Notes under the pieces: model-generated
What the model was told of the DNA's origin: nothing
The model's input: the letters and a program-made list of their open reading frames with translations, nothing else
Database searches by the model: none
In this document: piece by piece, positions 47,942 through 60,445 of the stretch
How the letters are laid out: the number at the start of each line of letters is the position of its first letter
Numbering within the stretch: the first letter of the stretch is position 1
Position numbers and translations under genes: made by a program
From: Diplosphaera chodatii
Lineage: Eukaryota; Chlorophyta; Trebouxiophyceae; Prasiolales; Stichococcaceae
DNA length: 64,000 nucleotides
Assembly: GCA_032358165.1 (NCBI GenBank)
Contig: JAALGY010000059.1
Coordinates: 62,001 to 126,000 of the forward strand
Direction: 5' to 3'

Positions 47942-49984
47942 GCGCCGCCAGGGGGCATGTGTCCGCATGCAGCCACCAGACACAGAGCCTGGCAATGCTG
48001 CAGGTGTGGGGCGTGTCAGGCGACGCCGGCCAGCAGCAGGCGGCCGAGGCGCCAGCGGCGGGCGCGACGCCCGCAGAACTGGCGAAGCACGGGCGGAAGC
48101 TCCTTGCGGGCCGCCTGGCGATCAGGACCTGGTGGTGAGTCGCAGCGCCGGTGTCCCCAGGGCTCCAGGCGGTTTCAGGTTGCGCTGCAGGCTGCTCAGG
48201 CCTCGAATGTGCCTGTGAGGCTGGTGTGCATGCACACGCCATGCCTGCCTGCTGAGGCTTTTAAGCGAACATGATCGATCGTTGGGCGAACCCTTGGGCA
48301 GGTTTGATGCGCAGCTGGAGGCGGCGCTGCGGCGGGCCGCGGCAGCGGGAAGCGGGAAGCAGCGGCCGCAGGTCGTGGTCCTGGGCGCCGGCATGGACAC
48401 CCGCCCCTGGCGCCACGCCTTCCTGCGAGGTGTGGCCCCTGCAACGCCGGCGGTGGCGCTGAGGCGGATGCCAGAGCCTGCTGCACGCGCATGAGGCGAT
48501 CGCCGGGCTGCTCGGCCACGGCTGCGGGCAGCGCAGAGTGGCAGCGGCAGCCTGCAGCTGAGCCTGCTGACGATGCTGCTGGCAGGCGCAAGGTCTGCGG
48601 GCTGGCAGGTCGGGAGGAGCGGTGTTGCTGTGGCGATGCTGTAGCGGTGCTGCTACATGAGCGTGGTCGATGAATATGTCATCGTGTGCTGCTGCAGGTG
48701 TGGCCTGGTACGAGGTGGACCGCGCGGATGTGCTGGCGGCGAAGGACGCTGCCCTGGAGCGAAACGACGCGCAGCCGCACGCAGACGTGGCCGGCGACTG
48801 GCGGTGAGCCCCTGCACAAGTGCTCACTGCATAGTCTTGAGCATTCTAGATGGCTGCTGGGCACATCACACGGCGTCCGTCCATGGCTGCTACATCTGCC
48901 GTCTGATTGCCTCCCTGCACTTGGTGCCGGGCATTCGCTGAGGTCCGTCTGGCGGCGACTTTGCAGGTTTCCTCTGCTGGCAGGCAGCAGGGTGACGCTG
49001 GAGGCGGATCTGAACTCGCTCAGCTGGCTGCAGACGCTGCAGCAGGCCGGCTACGATCCGAAGGTGAGCAGACCGACCAATGCAGTGACCACCTCATGCC
49101 GCCGCTGCGCAAACCCTGGCTTGACCTGCCTTGATGGCAGTCGCAGCCATTCAGGAGCATTCGCTCCCTACATACACGAGCATGCCACTGTCCCAATGCT
49201 ACACCGTGCAAGGTTTTGCATGCAGCAATGAAGCGCCGCCTGCTGTGCAGCTGCCAACGGTATGGATCGCGGAGGGGCTGCTGATGTACCTGCAGCCTGC
49301 GGCGGTCGCCAGCCTGCTGGAAACGACCTCAGGTGCGCTGCCGAGGAGACCACCTGCTGAGTTGGGCAGCCTAACACAGCACACCATCATGTACCCACTC
49401 AACTGTCGGCCGCGAGCTGCACGTGTCAGCGTGGCAGCTGCTGATGTTGACGCCGGCAAGCCTGTGCTTGATGGCGAGCCTGTGCTTGAAAATTGAAAAA
49501 CCACGTCATGGACGATGGCTCACCCCTGCCCCGCAGGCAGCAGCGCCCCCGGGAGCACGCTGCTGACGCAGGCCTTCGTCACCGGGTACTCGATGCGGGA
49601 GCAGGGCAGCGTGCGCATGAAGCCGCAGATCTACCGCGAGCTGCAGTCCACCTTCGCCTGGTTCTGCGACCCCGACCCCGCCCCGGTGAAATCACGACAT
49701 TCACATGTGGGAGCGGGACCCGCTAGAACGGCATGTGACATTGACCAGCGCTGCTGCCAGGCCATCCTGCCCCAAAATCCTAGACCCCTGCCAAGCGTCA
49801 CACGTGCGTTGCTGCATGTCTCGTGCAGTTCTTCCGGCAGCACGGGTGGCAGCAGCCGGAGGTGACGTGCTACTCGCACATGGCGGCAGGCACGGGGAAG
49901 CCGACTGAGATCTTCAGCTCGGAGTGCACATCCGGCGGGTGGCATGACAAGCTGTGCCCCTTCATAGTGGCACATACTAGATGA
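47014..49984 (+). CDS. Membrane-anchored SAM-dependent methyltransferase, Ppm/leucine carboxyl methyltransferase type
   Basis: Predicted 367 residues from exons 47014-47125, 47309-47341, 47612-47721, 48004-48134, 48302-48429, 48698-48803, 48967-49063, 49251-49332, 49537-49685 and 49829-49984. An N-terminal helix (GALLFAAAASLLAWQLYRR) suggests a single-pass anchor. The order of motifs is that of the Ppm/TcmP-like family: SSRLVAALRALED, LFSDPLAGRLAG, RTWWFDAQL, the SAM-binding VVVLGAGMDTRPWR, VAWYEVD, and the motif IAEGLLMYL. Substrate cannot be read from sequence; family members methylate carboxyl or hydroxyl groups of diverse acceptors. The first intron uses a GC donor (GCAAGT), and only that choice gives the conserved SRLVAALRALE join across a 33-nt exon. 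A downstream ATG at 47593 would lose this motif. Confidence 0.88.
47887..47940 (+). repeat. CTG/CAG trinucleotide tract in a methyltransferase intron
   Basis: A nearly pure run of GCT units with one interruption (GTT) lies inside intron 47722-48003. It creates spurious poly-Leu, poly-Ala and poly-Ser frames. Confidence 0.95.
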
Positions 49985-50718
49985 GGTTGCAGCACAGCTG
50001 GTGCGTAAAAGCTATACGGCAGCAGTCAGCACAACATTGCATCCATCAATGGACTGCTTCTCGCAACCAGCCACACGCATATGCACTTTGCAGCACGGTA
50101 TATATATGGATTGATGGTCTCCATTATATTGCTGTGTGTTAATATCATGCAGGCGATGCAATGGTCAAAACTTTGTAGTGTTGTAACATAGTCAGCGCAG
50201 CCTTTGTTATGCATGCGAGTGGCCACTATCCAGGACTTCTAAGTTGCAAGGTGGATGTTGGGGGGGCAGAATTGCAGGAACGTCGGTATCATGCATTCGC
50301 TTGTGCTTTTGCACTCTTGTCGACAGCAGCGCCCTGTAGACGGTGTATCATATGCACCCATTGCAGCACGTCAGGACTTGATTGGATAGAGTCCCAAATA
50401 GGCCGTAAAGTTGAAGTCGTGCAGCATGCACCCGTCTTGATGGCGTGACTTTCAGGAAGGTGTAGTACCCAGTGTTACTTTGTACAGATCTCAGAGGTTG
50501 CGAGCCGTCCCAGACGAGGCGTCCCGGCTGCGCAGATCTGACACAGCCTCTATATCGGGCAGCAGACGCGCATGTGCAAGCTTGCACTCAGCAAGCCTTT
50601 TGCAACAGAGTTCATTTATCATCTGTGTCGTGCAGAATTGTTGCTGTCCCAACAGGCGCTCTCTGGGGTACATTCCGCACTGCACCCAACGTCATGTGCA
50701 GCCCGTCTTGCATACGCC
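49985..50718. other. Intergenic spacer with an AT-rich stretch
   Basis: 3' UTR of the methyltransferase and promoter of the kelch gene. An AT-rich patch with a short TA run lies near 50098-50150. A TGTAA, the polyadenylation signal known from chlorophytes, occurs near 50182, about 200 nt after the stop codon. Confidence 0.5.
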
Positions 50719-53117
50719 ATGGCGTGGACATGGCGCCAGGCCAGCGTCTCTGGAGATGCGCCACCACCTCGCAGCAGTCACAGTGTTGTCGCAGTACAGG
50801 TGGGACAGAGCTAACCTGGTACACCCTGATGCGCCAATGCTCTGCTTCATGCATCATGCATGCTGCTTCACGAAGCACTCTGGTGCCCTGTCTTGCTGCG
50901 TTTGCGTTTGCTTTTGCATTCGGTGATATATCGTCTGCAGCGAGCTTTCATTCGCTGCAAGGAGAGCAACCACCCTGCTGATCTACACGGAAAATGCGCT
51001 GAGGTCGAATCACATGACGGGAAGCAACTGTAGCATTTCTGTCATGCGGATGCAACAGAAGTACGTGAGCAGTGCAGGACGAAGTGTACGTCTTTGGCGG
51101 GGAGCAGGTGCCGCGCACCCCGCTGCCACATGACGTGTTTCGCTATAACCTCAGCAGCGATACCTGGAGCCAAGCGCAGGTGGGGCCCGATGTCTGATGT
51201 TCTGCTTCGCTTCTGGATGCTTGGGCTGGATATCGTCATGAATGCTTTGCTTGCGCAGCTGCCGGCTCCTTGGGCGGATGTCAGCATGACGTCACAACCG
51301 CCGACATTCCACCTTGTCAGCAGCGGCGTAAAGATGTGATATGTGATTGAAATGTGCATGCTTTGGTGGGTTGCAGACCAGGGGGGAGGCGCCGTGCGGG
51401 CGGGTGGGCGCGGCTGCGGCGGCCATCGGCAGCAACATCTATGTGTTTGGCGGCCGCACCGGCAAAGACTTTGGCGACTCCAGCCTGAACGACCTCCATG
51501 TTCTCGACACACAATCAGGTCAGAAAAGAGCCAATACTCTGGTCTGTTTCTGTCGCTAATCTGTGGGCATCTTGTGTGGTTGACTTGCATAGTGGTTGCA
51601 GCGCTCTTCCTGCAAACGAAGTGGCCTCAGGTACACAGGTGGACAGCCGGCTGCAGGATGAGGCCTGCGCCCCTGTTACAGGCGTCTGGAGGAAGCTGGA
51701 GGCGGCAGGCAGCGCGCCGCAGCCGCGCAGCTACCACGTGGCCGCCGCGGCGGGCGGCATACTGTACGTCTTTGGCGGCTGCGGGGCCGGAGGGCGACTC
51801 AATGAGCTGCACGCCTACGATCCGGCCAGCAACCAGTGGCGGCAGCTGCCGGCCAGCGACGCGATTCCGGTGCGCGCCACCGGCAGACCATCAAAAGAGT
51901 CCGACTTCCAGCAACTGCAGCGCTGCGCTCTGCGCGTGACACCAGGAGCACCAGCATCCGGCGAGCAACGGTGTGTGCTCAGGCGTTCTGACGAGCTCAC
52001 GGATTGGCGCTTCTTTGCTGTGCCATAGGCGCGGGGTGGGGCGGGTTTTGTGGCAGCCGGCGACTCTGTGTATGTGCTGGGCGGCTTCAACGGCAAGGAG
52101 CTTGGGGACATGCACGTGTTCGACATCGCTGCCGGCAGCTGGAAGCAGCTCGACCTGGCCGGCACGCCGCAGCCGCTGCCGCCGCGCAGCGTGGCGGGCG
52201 TCGCAGCGGCGCCAAATGCAGGTCGGACCTCGCCAGTGGCCTATGCCATTGGATTGGCAGATGCCCTTGTGACTAGAACACTGAAATCTGGGCTGCAATT
52301 CAGAGAAGCAGCACAATACACAAGCTGGCTATGCTGCAGCTTCGCATCAGCCTTGCAACTTGCACCTGAGCTAACCTGTCTGCCCGTCACTCCAATGATG
52401 ATGTGCCTGTGTGTGACATGACCGCAGGCAGCGGCGGCGGCAGCACGCTGCTGGTGTTTGGCGGCGAGGTGGAGCCGACCGACCTGGGGCACGATGCCGC
52501 TGGTGAGGAGCGCAACGCACAAGCAGCTGCACGCAAATAGAATTCGGAAAGCCCACAAGCTCACTTCTGCAGAGCAGCTGCTCAGCGGGTGACTCACCGG
52601 TGTATGATTCAGCAGCCGTCATGTGAGCGGGCGCAGTCTAATGTGCAGGCTCCTACTGCGACGAGCTGTGGGCCTTCGACACCGCCGTGCCGTGTGACGG
52701 CTGGCGGAAGCTGGAAGGCGTGACGGGCGGCCCGCCGCCGCCCCGCGGCTGGATGCAGGTGAACACCTGTACATAGTCCTGCACACTTGAGGCCTGAGGC
52801 CCAGACAGTTTGATGGGCACATGCCGGTTGCGAACCGCTTGCGCCCATTGGGAAGTGGAATCATTGTGGCTGCTGACTCATCGACGGAGAGGGGTCGTCC
52901 AGCATCCGCAGGGGCACACCTCTAGACATGTCAGCACTCAACCTGCTGACGTACCACAATAAAATGACACCGCCTCACAAGCATAGCTCAGAGTGCCGCG
53001 TCTCATTCGGCCGCGCAGGCGGCGGCGCTGCCAGACGGCAGCGGCCTGGCGGTGCACGGCGGCAACGCCCCCGACAACAGCCGGCTGAGCGACATGTGGC
53101 TGCTGCAGCGCTCCTGA
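50719..53117 (+). CDS. Kelch-repeat beta-propeller protein, nitrile-specifier-like
   Basis: Complete, 329 residues, exons 50719-50799, 51078-51179, 51377-51518, 51682-51869, 52029-52221, 52428-52502, 52649-52758 and 53019-53117. It begins MAWTWRQ...PPPRSSHSVVAV, as short kelch-only proteins do. Kelch blades show the double Gly with spaced Tyr and Trp: VYVFGGEQ...DTWSQ, IYVFGGRTG, LYVFGGCGAGG...NQWRQL, VYVLGGFNG...GSWKQL, LLVFGGE...DGWRKL and a last LAVHGG blade. No other domain is present. The overall layout resembles plant nitrile-specifier proteins and their kelch relatives, but green algae lack glucosinolates as far as known, so a generic scaffold or enzyme-modifier role is safer. All exon phases agree. 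Confidence 0.92.
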
Positions 53118-53872
53118 GGTGGCGCCTCTATCTGGTGTCACACCCTCGAGTCCCAGCATGCCCCTGCTGCAGCAACGGCGGTGGCCGCGTGCCAGCAAAT
53201 GGCACATGCGCCGACGCCGTAGCCTGCACCACCATTTTTGGCATCTGATACGGAATCGCAATCACTATCCTCGACTTACACATTGAATTTGGCTGTTAGG
53301 TTGTGAGTATGTTTGGCTGGATGGGCATCTGGAGTATGTCAGCTTTCAGGCAGCAGCGGTGGCAGCTGGGAATGTTGTCGTCGTTGCAGCCAGCCATGCG
53401 GCGCCTGCACAGCTGCTGCGCCCCTGCCGATATGCGTCCCATGAGACAGCGGCGGCAGAGGTGCGGTGACGTGTCTTGGTGACATCGTGCTGGTAGATGA
53501 CTCGATGTCGACCCCGGCTGTCGTGGCCAGGGTTTGCGGGCGTCACTATCGGGTCAGCTGTCGTGATGTCCGAGGGCAACGTCAGAGCTATCTACATACA
53601 CTGTTTGCACCGTCGCCACCACACTTTGAGAGCAGGCAGACAAGAAAGCGAGTCACTTCTCACCTGCCCCGCTCGCGCAGCTACCAGCCCGCACAGCAGG
53701 CGCGCTGCTCGAGCGCACGGCCTGTTGTCGAGCGAGGTTGTTGACAGGTTCGCGCACACGGTGCCGTCGCAGTGCAACGTAGGCGCGCCCATATAAGCTA
53801 ATCACCCAGCAGATTGCTCAGCTACATTGCCTGGACGTTCTCCGCACACGGCCGCGAGCAGGGTCTACCAAG
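53118..53872. other. Intergenic spacer
   Basis: Between the kelch gene and the secreted FN3-like gene. No exon is supported. It contains the promoter of the downstream gene. Confidence 0.55.
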
Positions 53873-56800
53873 ATGCGGCCTACTACTGCACTGTTGTCGG
53901 TAGGTCTTTTCCCCGCGGCTGAGAATGTGCGTGCGCCCAAGGCCTGCCCGCCAACTGTTGATGTGTCTGCCGACTGATATCAGCCTACTCCTCGTCCCGG
54001 CATGGCACAGCGGTGCATGCTGCGACCGTCGACGTCACAACTGATCGGTGACAGTGACGCACGTGTGAGCACGACTTTCGTGCAAGCCTTTTGCGCCCTG
54101 TTCATGCTTCGGCACATCGCTCCACGGTCCCAGAGCGCCTGTATCTTTGCGCAGGTGGCGCTTTGCTTGCTGGGGACGGCCGCGGCCCAGCAGGACTTTC
54201 AAATTGGTGCGTGTTCTGCTGATACTTTTGAGGGATGTCGATGGATTGATCAGTAGGACCTACCACGGCAGCTACTGTGCAGTGCTGAGCTGTTGGGCAA
54301 GCATCTTATCCGCTCTGCGTGCTCGCTCGTCCTGGTGACACATTGTTCATGGCCTGCATTCAGGCGTCAGCAGGTCCGTGCATGCATGCGGCAGCTGCTG
54401 ATTTCGTTCATTCGCGTTTACATGCATGTGTTTTCTGACCGCAATGAGTCTTCTGCGATGCAGTGAACGGCCTCAAGATCCCGCGGTTCCCCAACAACAT
54501 CGTGGCGTTCCCCAACCGCGACTTCGTCCACCTTGATGTGAGGGCGCGGCCCTGCCACAGTGCAGACGTGTATGGCAGTTCATGCTCACATTCAACCCTG
54601 TCCCTGTTTGAAACCAAACCACTTGCTCCCAGCCATCTGACGGGGGTACTGCTGCTGCAACCGCAGGGATATGCGGTGAGTATGCTAGTCTGGACATGTC
54701 AGCATTAACTAACCATACAGTGCGGCACTGTCCATCAAGGGTGCTGCCCTGTAGTACATGGCAGGAACTGCACCATGCTGCACACAGCCGGTGTTGCAGT
54801 CTGCACACCTGGCTTTCCTGAAACCGCATCCTCTGCTGCACACCGCAGCAATACGCCAATGACGTGGACCCCACCCTGCGAGTGGAGATCTGGCAGGTCA
54901 GCTGCAAACCCTGCCGGTGCTGCCGTCTGTGCGTGTGTACTGTTGTGAGGTGCCTGCTGATCAACTCTGCCCGCCGCCACCATTGCGACACCAATGCCGC
55001 ATGCTGCTGTGGTGCAGGGCCCCGACTTCGCAAAGCAGATCGGCGCTGCGGTGGGCACTGTGTCTGGGGAGGCCTCTGGCGCCTTCGAGATCAACCACCC
55101 CGGCGCGCTGTGAGCGTCCCCCTCTGTAGCCTCCGCCTGCAATGCGCCGGCTTGCTCGAACCCTGCGCTGTTACAAAGAAGCACGCAAGTGGCCTGTGGG
55201 TCTGGGGAGCCTCCGACCACTTGCAGGGCCTGGCATCAGCTGCATCGCTGCACAAGCCGCACCATGTTGCGGAGCTGGGTCCCCACAACTGTGGTGTGCA
55301 CTCTTTCTTGCGCAGGTGCTGGGGCGCTGGCATCCCCCAGTCTGACCCGCTCAGCTCAGTGACCCCGGACATCCTGATCGGCGACAAGGTCTGTCCCGCT
55401 GCCATGCGCTGCGCCAGTGCCAACGTGCATGCGTGCACACCACTGCGTCACGTGCATGTGGGGTGGCTGTGGCAGTTGCCTGCCATACAAGGAAGGGTGC
55501 TGCCTCCTTCGACACAATCACCAGCGACCAGGTTGACTCCTGGTGCCTGCAGATTGTCGTCAAGCACGGCCTGGATGTGGTCTCCGAGGTGAGCATCCCC
55601 ATCTTTGATGGGCGCATGTCATGATTGCACACAAGCGCTGCCTACGCTGTGATCGCCTCCCGCCGGGCGCATAGCAATGCGATCGGGACCGTGTGCGGCA
55701 GGCCTAAAAGATCTGCGTCATTCTCCGTGGCAGATGATTGTGGCTGACGCCCGGGGCGACACCAAGCCTGCCGCCAGCGGCGCGGCCGATGTGACGGGCG
55801 TCTGGTCGGTGGCCGGCCCGGCGCTCACGCTCACCGGCGACTGCTCTGCGGGTGCGCAGCTGCCGGGCAGGGCAGCTGCTGCACGGCATCGCTGCAGCCG
55901 TGAACACCGAGCAGCAAGGCTTTCGGGCATGCATTCCGATGTCTGGGACGTTTGAGCTGTGCGGCAGCCGCTGCAGCCTGCCCTGGCAGCAGAGCCCACG
56001 ACACAGACCCTGCTGCAGCCTCTGTGGCTGCTTCTGGTTGGCTTGAGGCGGACGAGCGGCCTCGGCACCTGACTCTGCTGCGCCGCTGCGCGCGCAGACC
56101 TGGACATCGCCGGGGCGGAGGTGCGGGTGGTGGCGCCCGGGCTGCGGGACCGCGGGCTGGGGCGCGACGTGAGAGTCACCACAGGTGCCCAATGCCCAGG
56201 GAACACATCTCTGTGAGTTCATCTGTGTGCTGTCTGTGTGCTTCAGACGCCGCAGGCACACCGTGAGCAGCGCTTCATGCGGCTTCAGTGTATGCGGGGC
56301 CCGGGGCAGGATCTGCCAGAGTGATTTGATGTGCTGCTGACGCGCCGGCACTTGTCTCCTGCAGCCGGGCCGGCGAAGCCCGCGGGCCTGGTGTCGGCGG
56401 ACACGACGCTGAACTTCGGCGACGACACCGACGGCCGCCGCAAGTGGCGCGCGGTCTTCACCTTCGACGACTTCAGCGGGCAGGCGGCGTCCAACGCGCA
56501 GCTGGCCTTCTCCAGCGGCATCCCCTCCATCACCTTCTCCAACGTGCGCGCACGCCTCGCCTGGATGCGCCTGTGCATGCCGCTCCTCGCACCTGCCGAG
56601 CAGGCTGCAGGACGTGCCAGCATGCAGTCTGTGGTGCGCCACACCAAGGCGCCTTCCCATTGCAGGCCAGCACACATGAGTCCGTTGACGGTTGGTTCGC
56701 TGCCTTGGTGCAGTTCACGGACCCCAGCGGCAACGCGCAGGCGACAACGATCGCCGAGTTCCTGGAGGGCGGCGGCCCCGGTGCGGCCCGGGCCCCCAGA

Positions 56801-59800
56801 CCCCAGCCATCTGTGCGTGCTCCCTGGGTGCCACCTCACCTCACTCACATCACTTCACATCACTTGACTTCCCTCACGCTGTGCGGCTGCCGCTGCGCAG
56901 GCACCAGCACGTGCCCGCCGAGCCCTGCGGGCGGCGCTCCAAAGGCAGGAAGCTATTCCGCCGTGCCCACCGCCACGCCCGGCGAGCTGAAGGCAAGCCC
57001 CTCAGACACACCTCCTCTCAAAACACGACTAAAAAGCTTCACGGTCACAACTCCATCCGGGGTATGTCATTGTCGTTTTGGGTTCACTGTTCCCACGCTC
57101 TCGGGTGCCGTGAGCGCCGTGTTGACGCAAGGGCTGCTGAGAATCGCGAACCAGCGGGGTGGTGCTGCAGGTGCTGTGGACCACGCCCGCCGACGCCTCC
57201 CCGCAGGCGCCGCAGCGCACCGGCTATGTGGTCACCGCGCGCGCCAAGTCTGCCGCCGCCCCCTCCAAATTCGTGAGCGCAGTGCTGACATGCCCGTAGT
57301 GCGCTGATCCCTGAGCCGCTGTGAGTACGCTACGCCATGTTGTGCAGCCGGGGGTCGTCTCTGCATTGTACTGTACATGCTGCCGGGCTTACATCACAAG
57401 TGTTGCAGATAGCTTCTGGGGACCGCCATGTGTATGGCAGGGTGCACAAATGTCGACGACGTTCTTTGTGACGTGTATGGATGACCTCTTTGGGCACCGC
57501 ACAGGCTGAGGTCGGGCAGTACATCGCGAACCCCGCGGCGACGTCAACGGTGCTGACGCTGCCCGGCAGCTCGCCCAATGCAACCGACTGGACCGTAAAA
57601 GTACGATCGGAGGTGGCGGGCGAGGACCTGTCGACGCCGTTCCCCCTGTCCACGGTGCGCACAGTCCCATCTCGAGCGACTGTCAGGGGGTGATGCAATG
57701 CTGGGCCCACTGTGCGGCTGTTGCCAGCGATGGCATCTTGCGGGTTGTAGGAAGCGGGGCCTCATGGCTGATAGCAGGCGGCTGGGCTGTTTGCCGCGTC
57801 TGGTGCCAGGCGCATGCGTGCAACGTATCATGCATGATGTCAACACCAGGTGACCCGCTCTGCGTGCCGCAGGGTTCGGGAGCCACCCCGACGACCGGCA
57901 CCACCGACCCCGCCCCCTGCAGCGTGCCGACCGTCACCGAGACGACCAGCGGCAAACAGGCATGCGATGCACCTTGGGCTGCCTGCGCCTTCAGTCCACA
58001 GCACCGTAGCAGCATGCTGTTGCCGACTGTTATTGACTCCTGTGCCGGACTGCACTCGTGACCGGGGCCGCAACTCTGTGATGTCTGCCTGCCAGCTGTG
58101 CACAGAGGTGGCGCCCCAGACGTCACGGCCTAGCAGCAGCAGCACGCCCTGCCGGTATCTGTGATGCACTGACACAGTCTTGACCACCGCAGGTGGTCCT
58201 GACCGCGACCCCCAATGTGCCGATCTACTACACCACAGACAACACGTCGGCGCTCGAGAGCGGTGCCTTCACTGCGGAGTCCGCCAGGGCGTACAACCCC
58301 GCCACCGGCATCCCCATCCCCGCTGAGTGAGTCCCGCAATGCACACCCGTCTGCTGCTGCACAGCGCACTGGAGCCCTGCATGCTGGAGCTAGCAGCATC
58401 CTCGCTGGTGTTCTGCGCCTTCCGCGCGTGCTACAAAGGCAAAGCGGGTCGCCATGGACAGCCACAGGACCCTTGAGCAGCTCCTGCTTTGGCGTAGACG
58501 TGGTGTGTTTGTCTGCTGATGGGGGTACAGTGCGCTGTCTTGCAGTGGGCTGCTGCTCAGCTGGGTGGCCTTTGGTGCGACCGGCGACTGTGCCGCCTCT
58601 GAGGGGCCCCATTTCGTCGGCGTGCCCGCGACGGCCAACGTCACCACCGCACCAACGCTCTCGGCGCTCAGCGAGGGGCAGCAGGTGAGAAAGACTTGGC
58701 ACCTGTGGCAGCGCGCTGTAGGGGCAGCCGCCTTTCAACGTCTGGTGTTGTGCAACCTCGACTGCAAGAGTACGTGTGCATGGGGGTTGACTGCCAACTG
58801 CTCACTGCCTGCTGATGCTTCGGTTGTGGCAATGTTCTGCCGGCTGCAGCAGTCGTCCTCTGCGGAAGTGACCGGCCGGGACCAGCTCAGGATGCAGTTG
58901 CTGAGCGCCGTGGCAGCATCAAGGGGACTGCTGGTCACCTGCTTGCTCTGCATGCCACTGCAGCTCAAGATCTTCACCGCCTGGAACAGCGCAGACCCCG
59001 CCGCTTCCAGCTTCCAGGTCAAGGTGTTCAAGGGTACCGCCGCCGCCGCACCCGCCGTGGACATTGATGCCCCAACCGTGCTGGTGCGCAGCTGACCAGC
59101 CGCACACTTTTTCCGTTGGCTGTCTTCTCTGTGGATGGGCACTGACACTGCAGACATGCCAGGCTATTGACAGCCCAGAGGTGGCATGGGCTGAAATTCT
59201 TGCAGCGATGTCGCTCGACAAGAAAGGAAACCTGCTTCCGCCTCATCATGGCAGACTCTGCGTTGGACATTGAGCTCGTCTGATCCGACACCTGCGGATG
59301 TGCTCCTGCGGATGCCTCCAGCCGGTCGTCATCGCCTCTGTCTGTTGGCTGCACTGCAGCCGGACTCCTTCAACGCGACCGTCGCCGCGGGCTCCGCCAC
59401 CTTCCCACGGCCGGGCACCGACGACCCCGCGCTCGCCGCAGGAGACAGCTACTGGTTCAGGTGCGCCCCCGAGCCCGGCTCCAGCGCACTCCACCCGCAG
59501 TGCTGCTCACCACAGCAGCACGAAGTCATCGGCTGCGCAGAGTGTCTGTGCGGTCCGCTGTGGCCCTCACGGTGGATGTGTCTCTGAGGACTGGTCGCAT
59601 CCCGGGGGCTTGGCCCGGAACCTGGTGGCGTGCTCTGCTGCAGGGTGGCCGGCGTGAACGCCGACGGCAGGCTGGGCCCCTGGAGCGCCTTCAACGCCAG
59701 GGCGCTCACAGTCTCGAACGTCACCGACGCCCTGGTCGTCACGCAGAACAGGTGCCGTGCAGCACCGCCAGCAACTGGGTGCACGCAGCCGAGTGGGGCT

Positions 59801-60445
59801 GAGAGCATGCTGACGAACCACGACGCATCGGGCCATCTGCCGCGCAACACGTTGCGCAGACGGCCTCAGCGCGCCCGACCCAAGAGCCCTACAGCCCGCC
59901 CGGCGCTTGCAGGTACAAGGCGGGGTCCGACTGGCGGGTGGCGGGCACCGCCTCCTCGCCCGCGGGCACCGTCATCTCCATCTGCACCGTGAACTACTGC
60001 GGGACGGCCAACGGCCGCGCCATCGCCGGCCTCACGCCCTTCCGCACGGTGGCGGGCGCAACACCCACTGCGCCAGCCGACTGGAGCGTGAGTGCAGTCC
60101 ACAGCCTGCATTACCTGGCGACTTGCTGGCCTGATCTGTAGCTCACCTGTCGCAACAGGCACTCAGTTTGCACATCAGCCTGGCAGACTGGGGTTGTAGA
60201 CGCTGCATCGCTCCATGCCTGCAACACAATTGCACTGCTTTGTGCACAGCCTTGGGATGACTGCTGATATGGGGGTATCTACCCGCCTGACCTTATGCAC
60301 TGCTCCTGCTGTGATGCAGGTGCGGCTGACCAAGAACCAGGTGCCCAGCCTGCCTCTTGGCACCACCCTGTACATCTCTTCGGCGGCTGGCGGCAAGATC
60401 ACCAGCCCCACCTCAGCAGCCCGTCGGCGGCGGCAGCTGTCGTAA
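53873..60445 (+). CDS. Secreted FN3-like multidomain protein
   Basis: Predicted 764 residues in 23 exons: 53873-53899, 54155-54206, 54464-54537, 54667-54675, 54849-54896, 55018-55109, 55316-55388, 55496-55588, 55734-55851, 56098-56184, 56365-56543, 56666-56780, 56901-56992, 57171-57272, 57505-57654, 57873-57959, 58193-58326, 58546-58684, 58964-59077, 59360-59460, 59644-59751, 59913-60087 and 60320-60445. A signal peptide (MRPTTALLSVALCLLGTAAA) comes first. Then follow FPNRDFVHLDGYAQY and CWGAGIPQSDPLSSVTPDI, a pattern I associate with chlorophyte secreted proteins. Beta-sandwich segments resemble FN3 (VLWTTPADA...TGYVVTARAKS) and a chitobiase-C-terminal-like strand (VPIYYTTDN). It ends in RRRRQLS. 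Exon 4 is only 9 nt (GYA). Introns after 56992 (GCAAGC) and 57959 (GCATGC) start with GC. Wall or extracellular-matrix role is inference. Confidence 0.85.

Noticed and set aside
47794..48274. Poly-Leu, poly-Ala and poly-Ser open frames
   Set aside because: They are translations of the intronic CTG tract in all frames, with no homology outside it.
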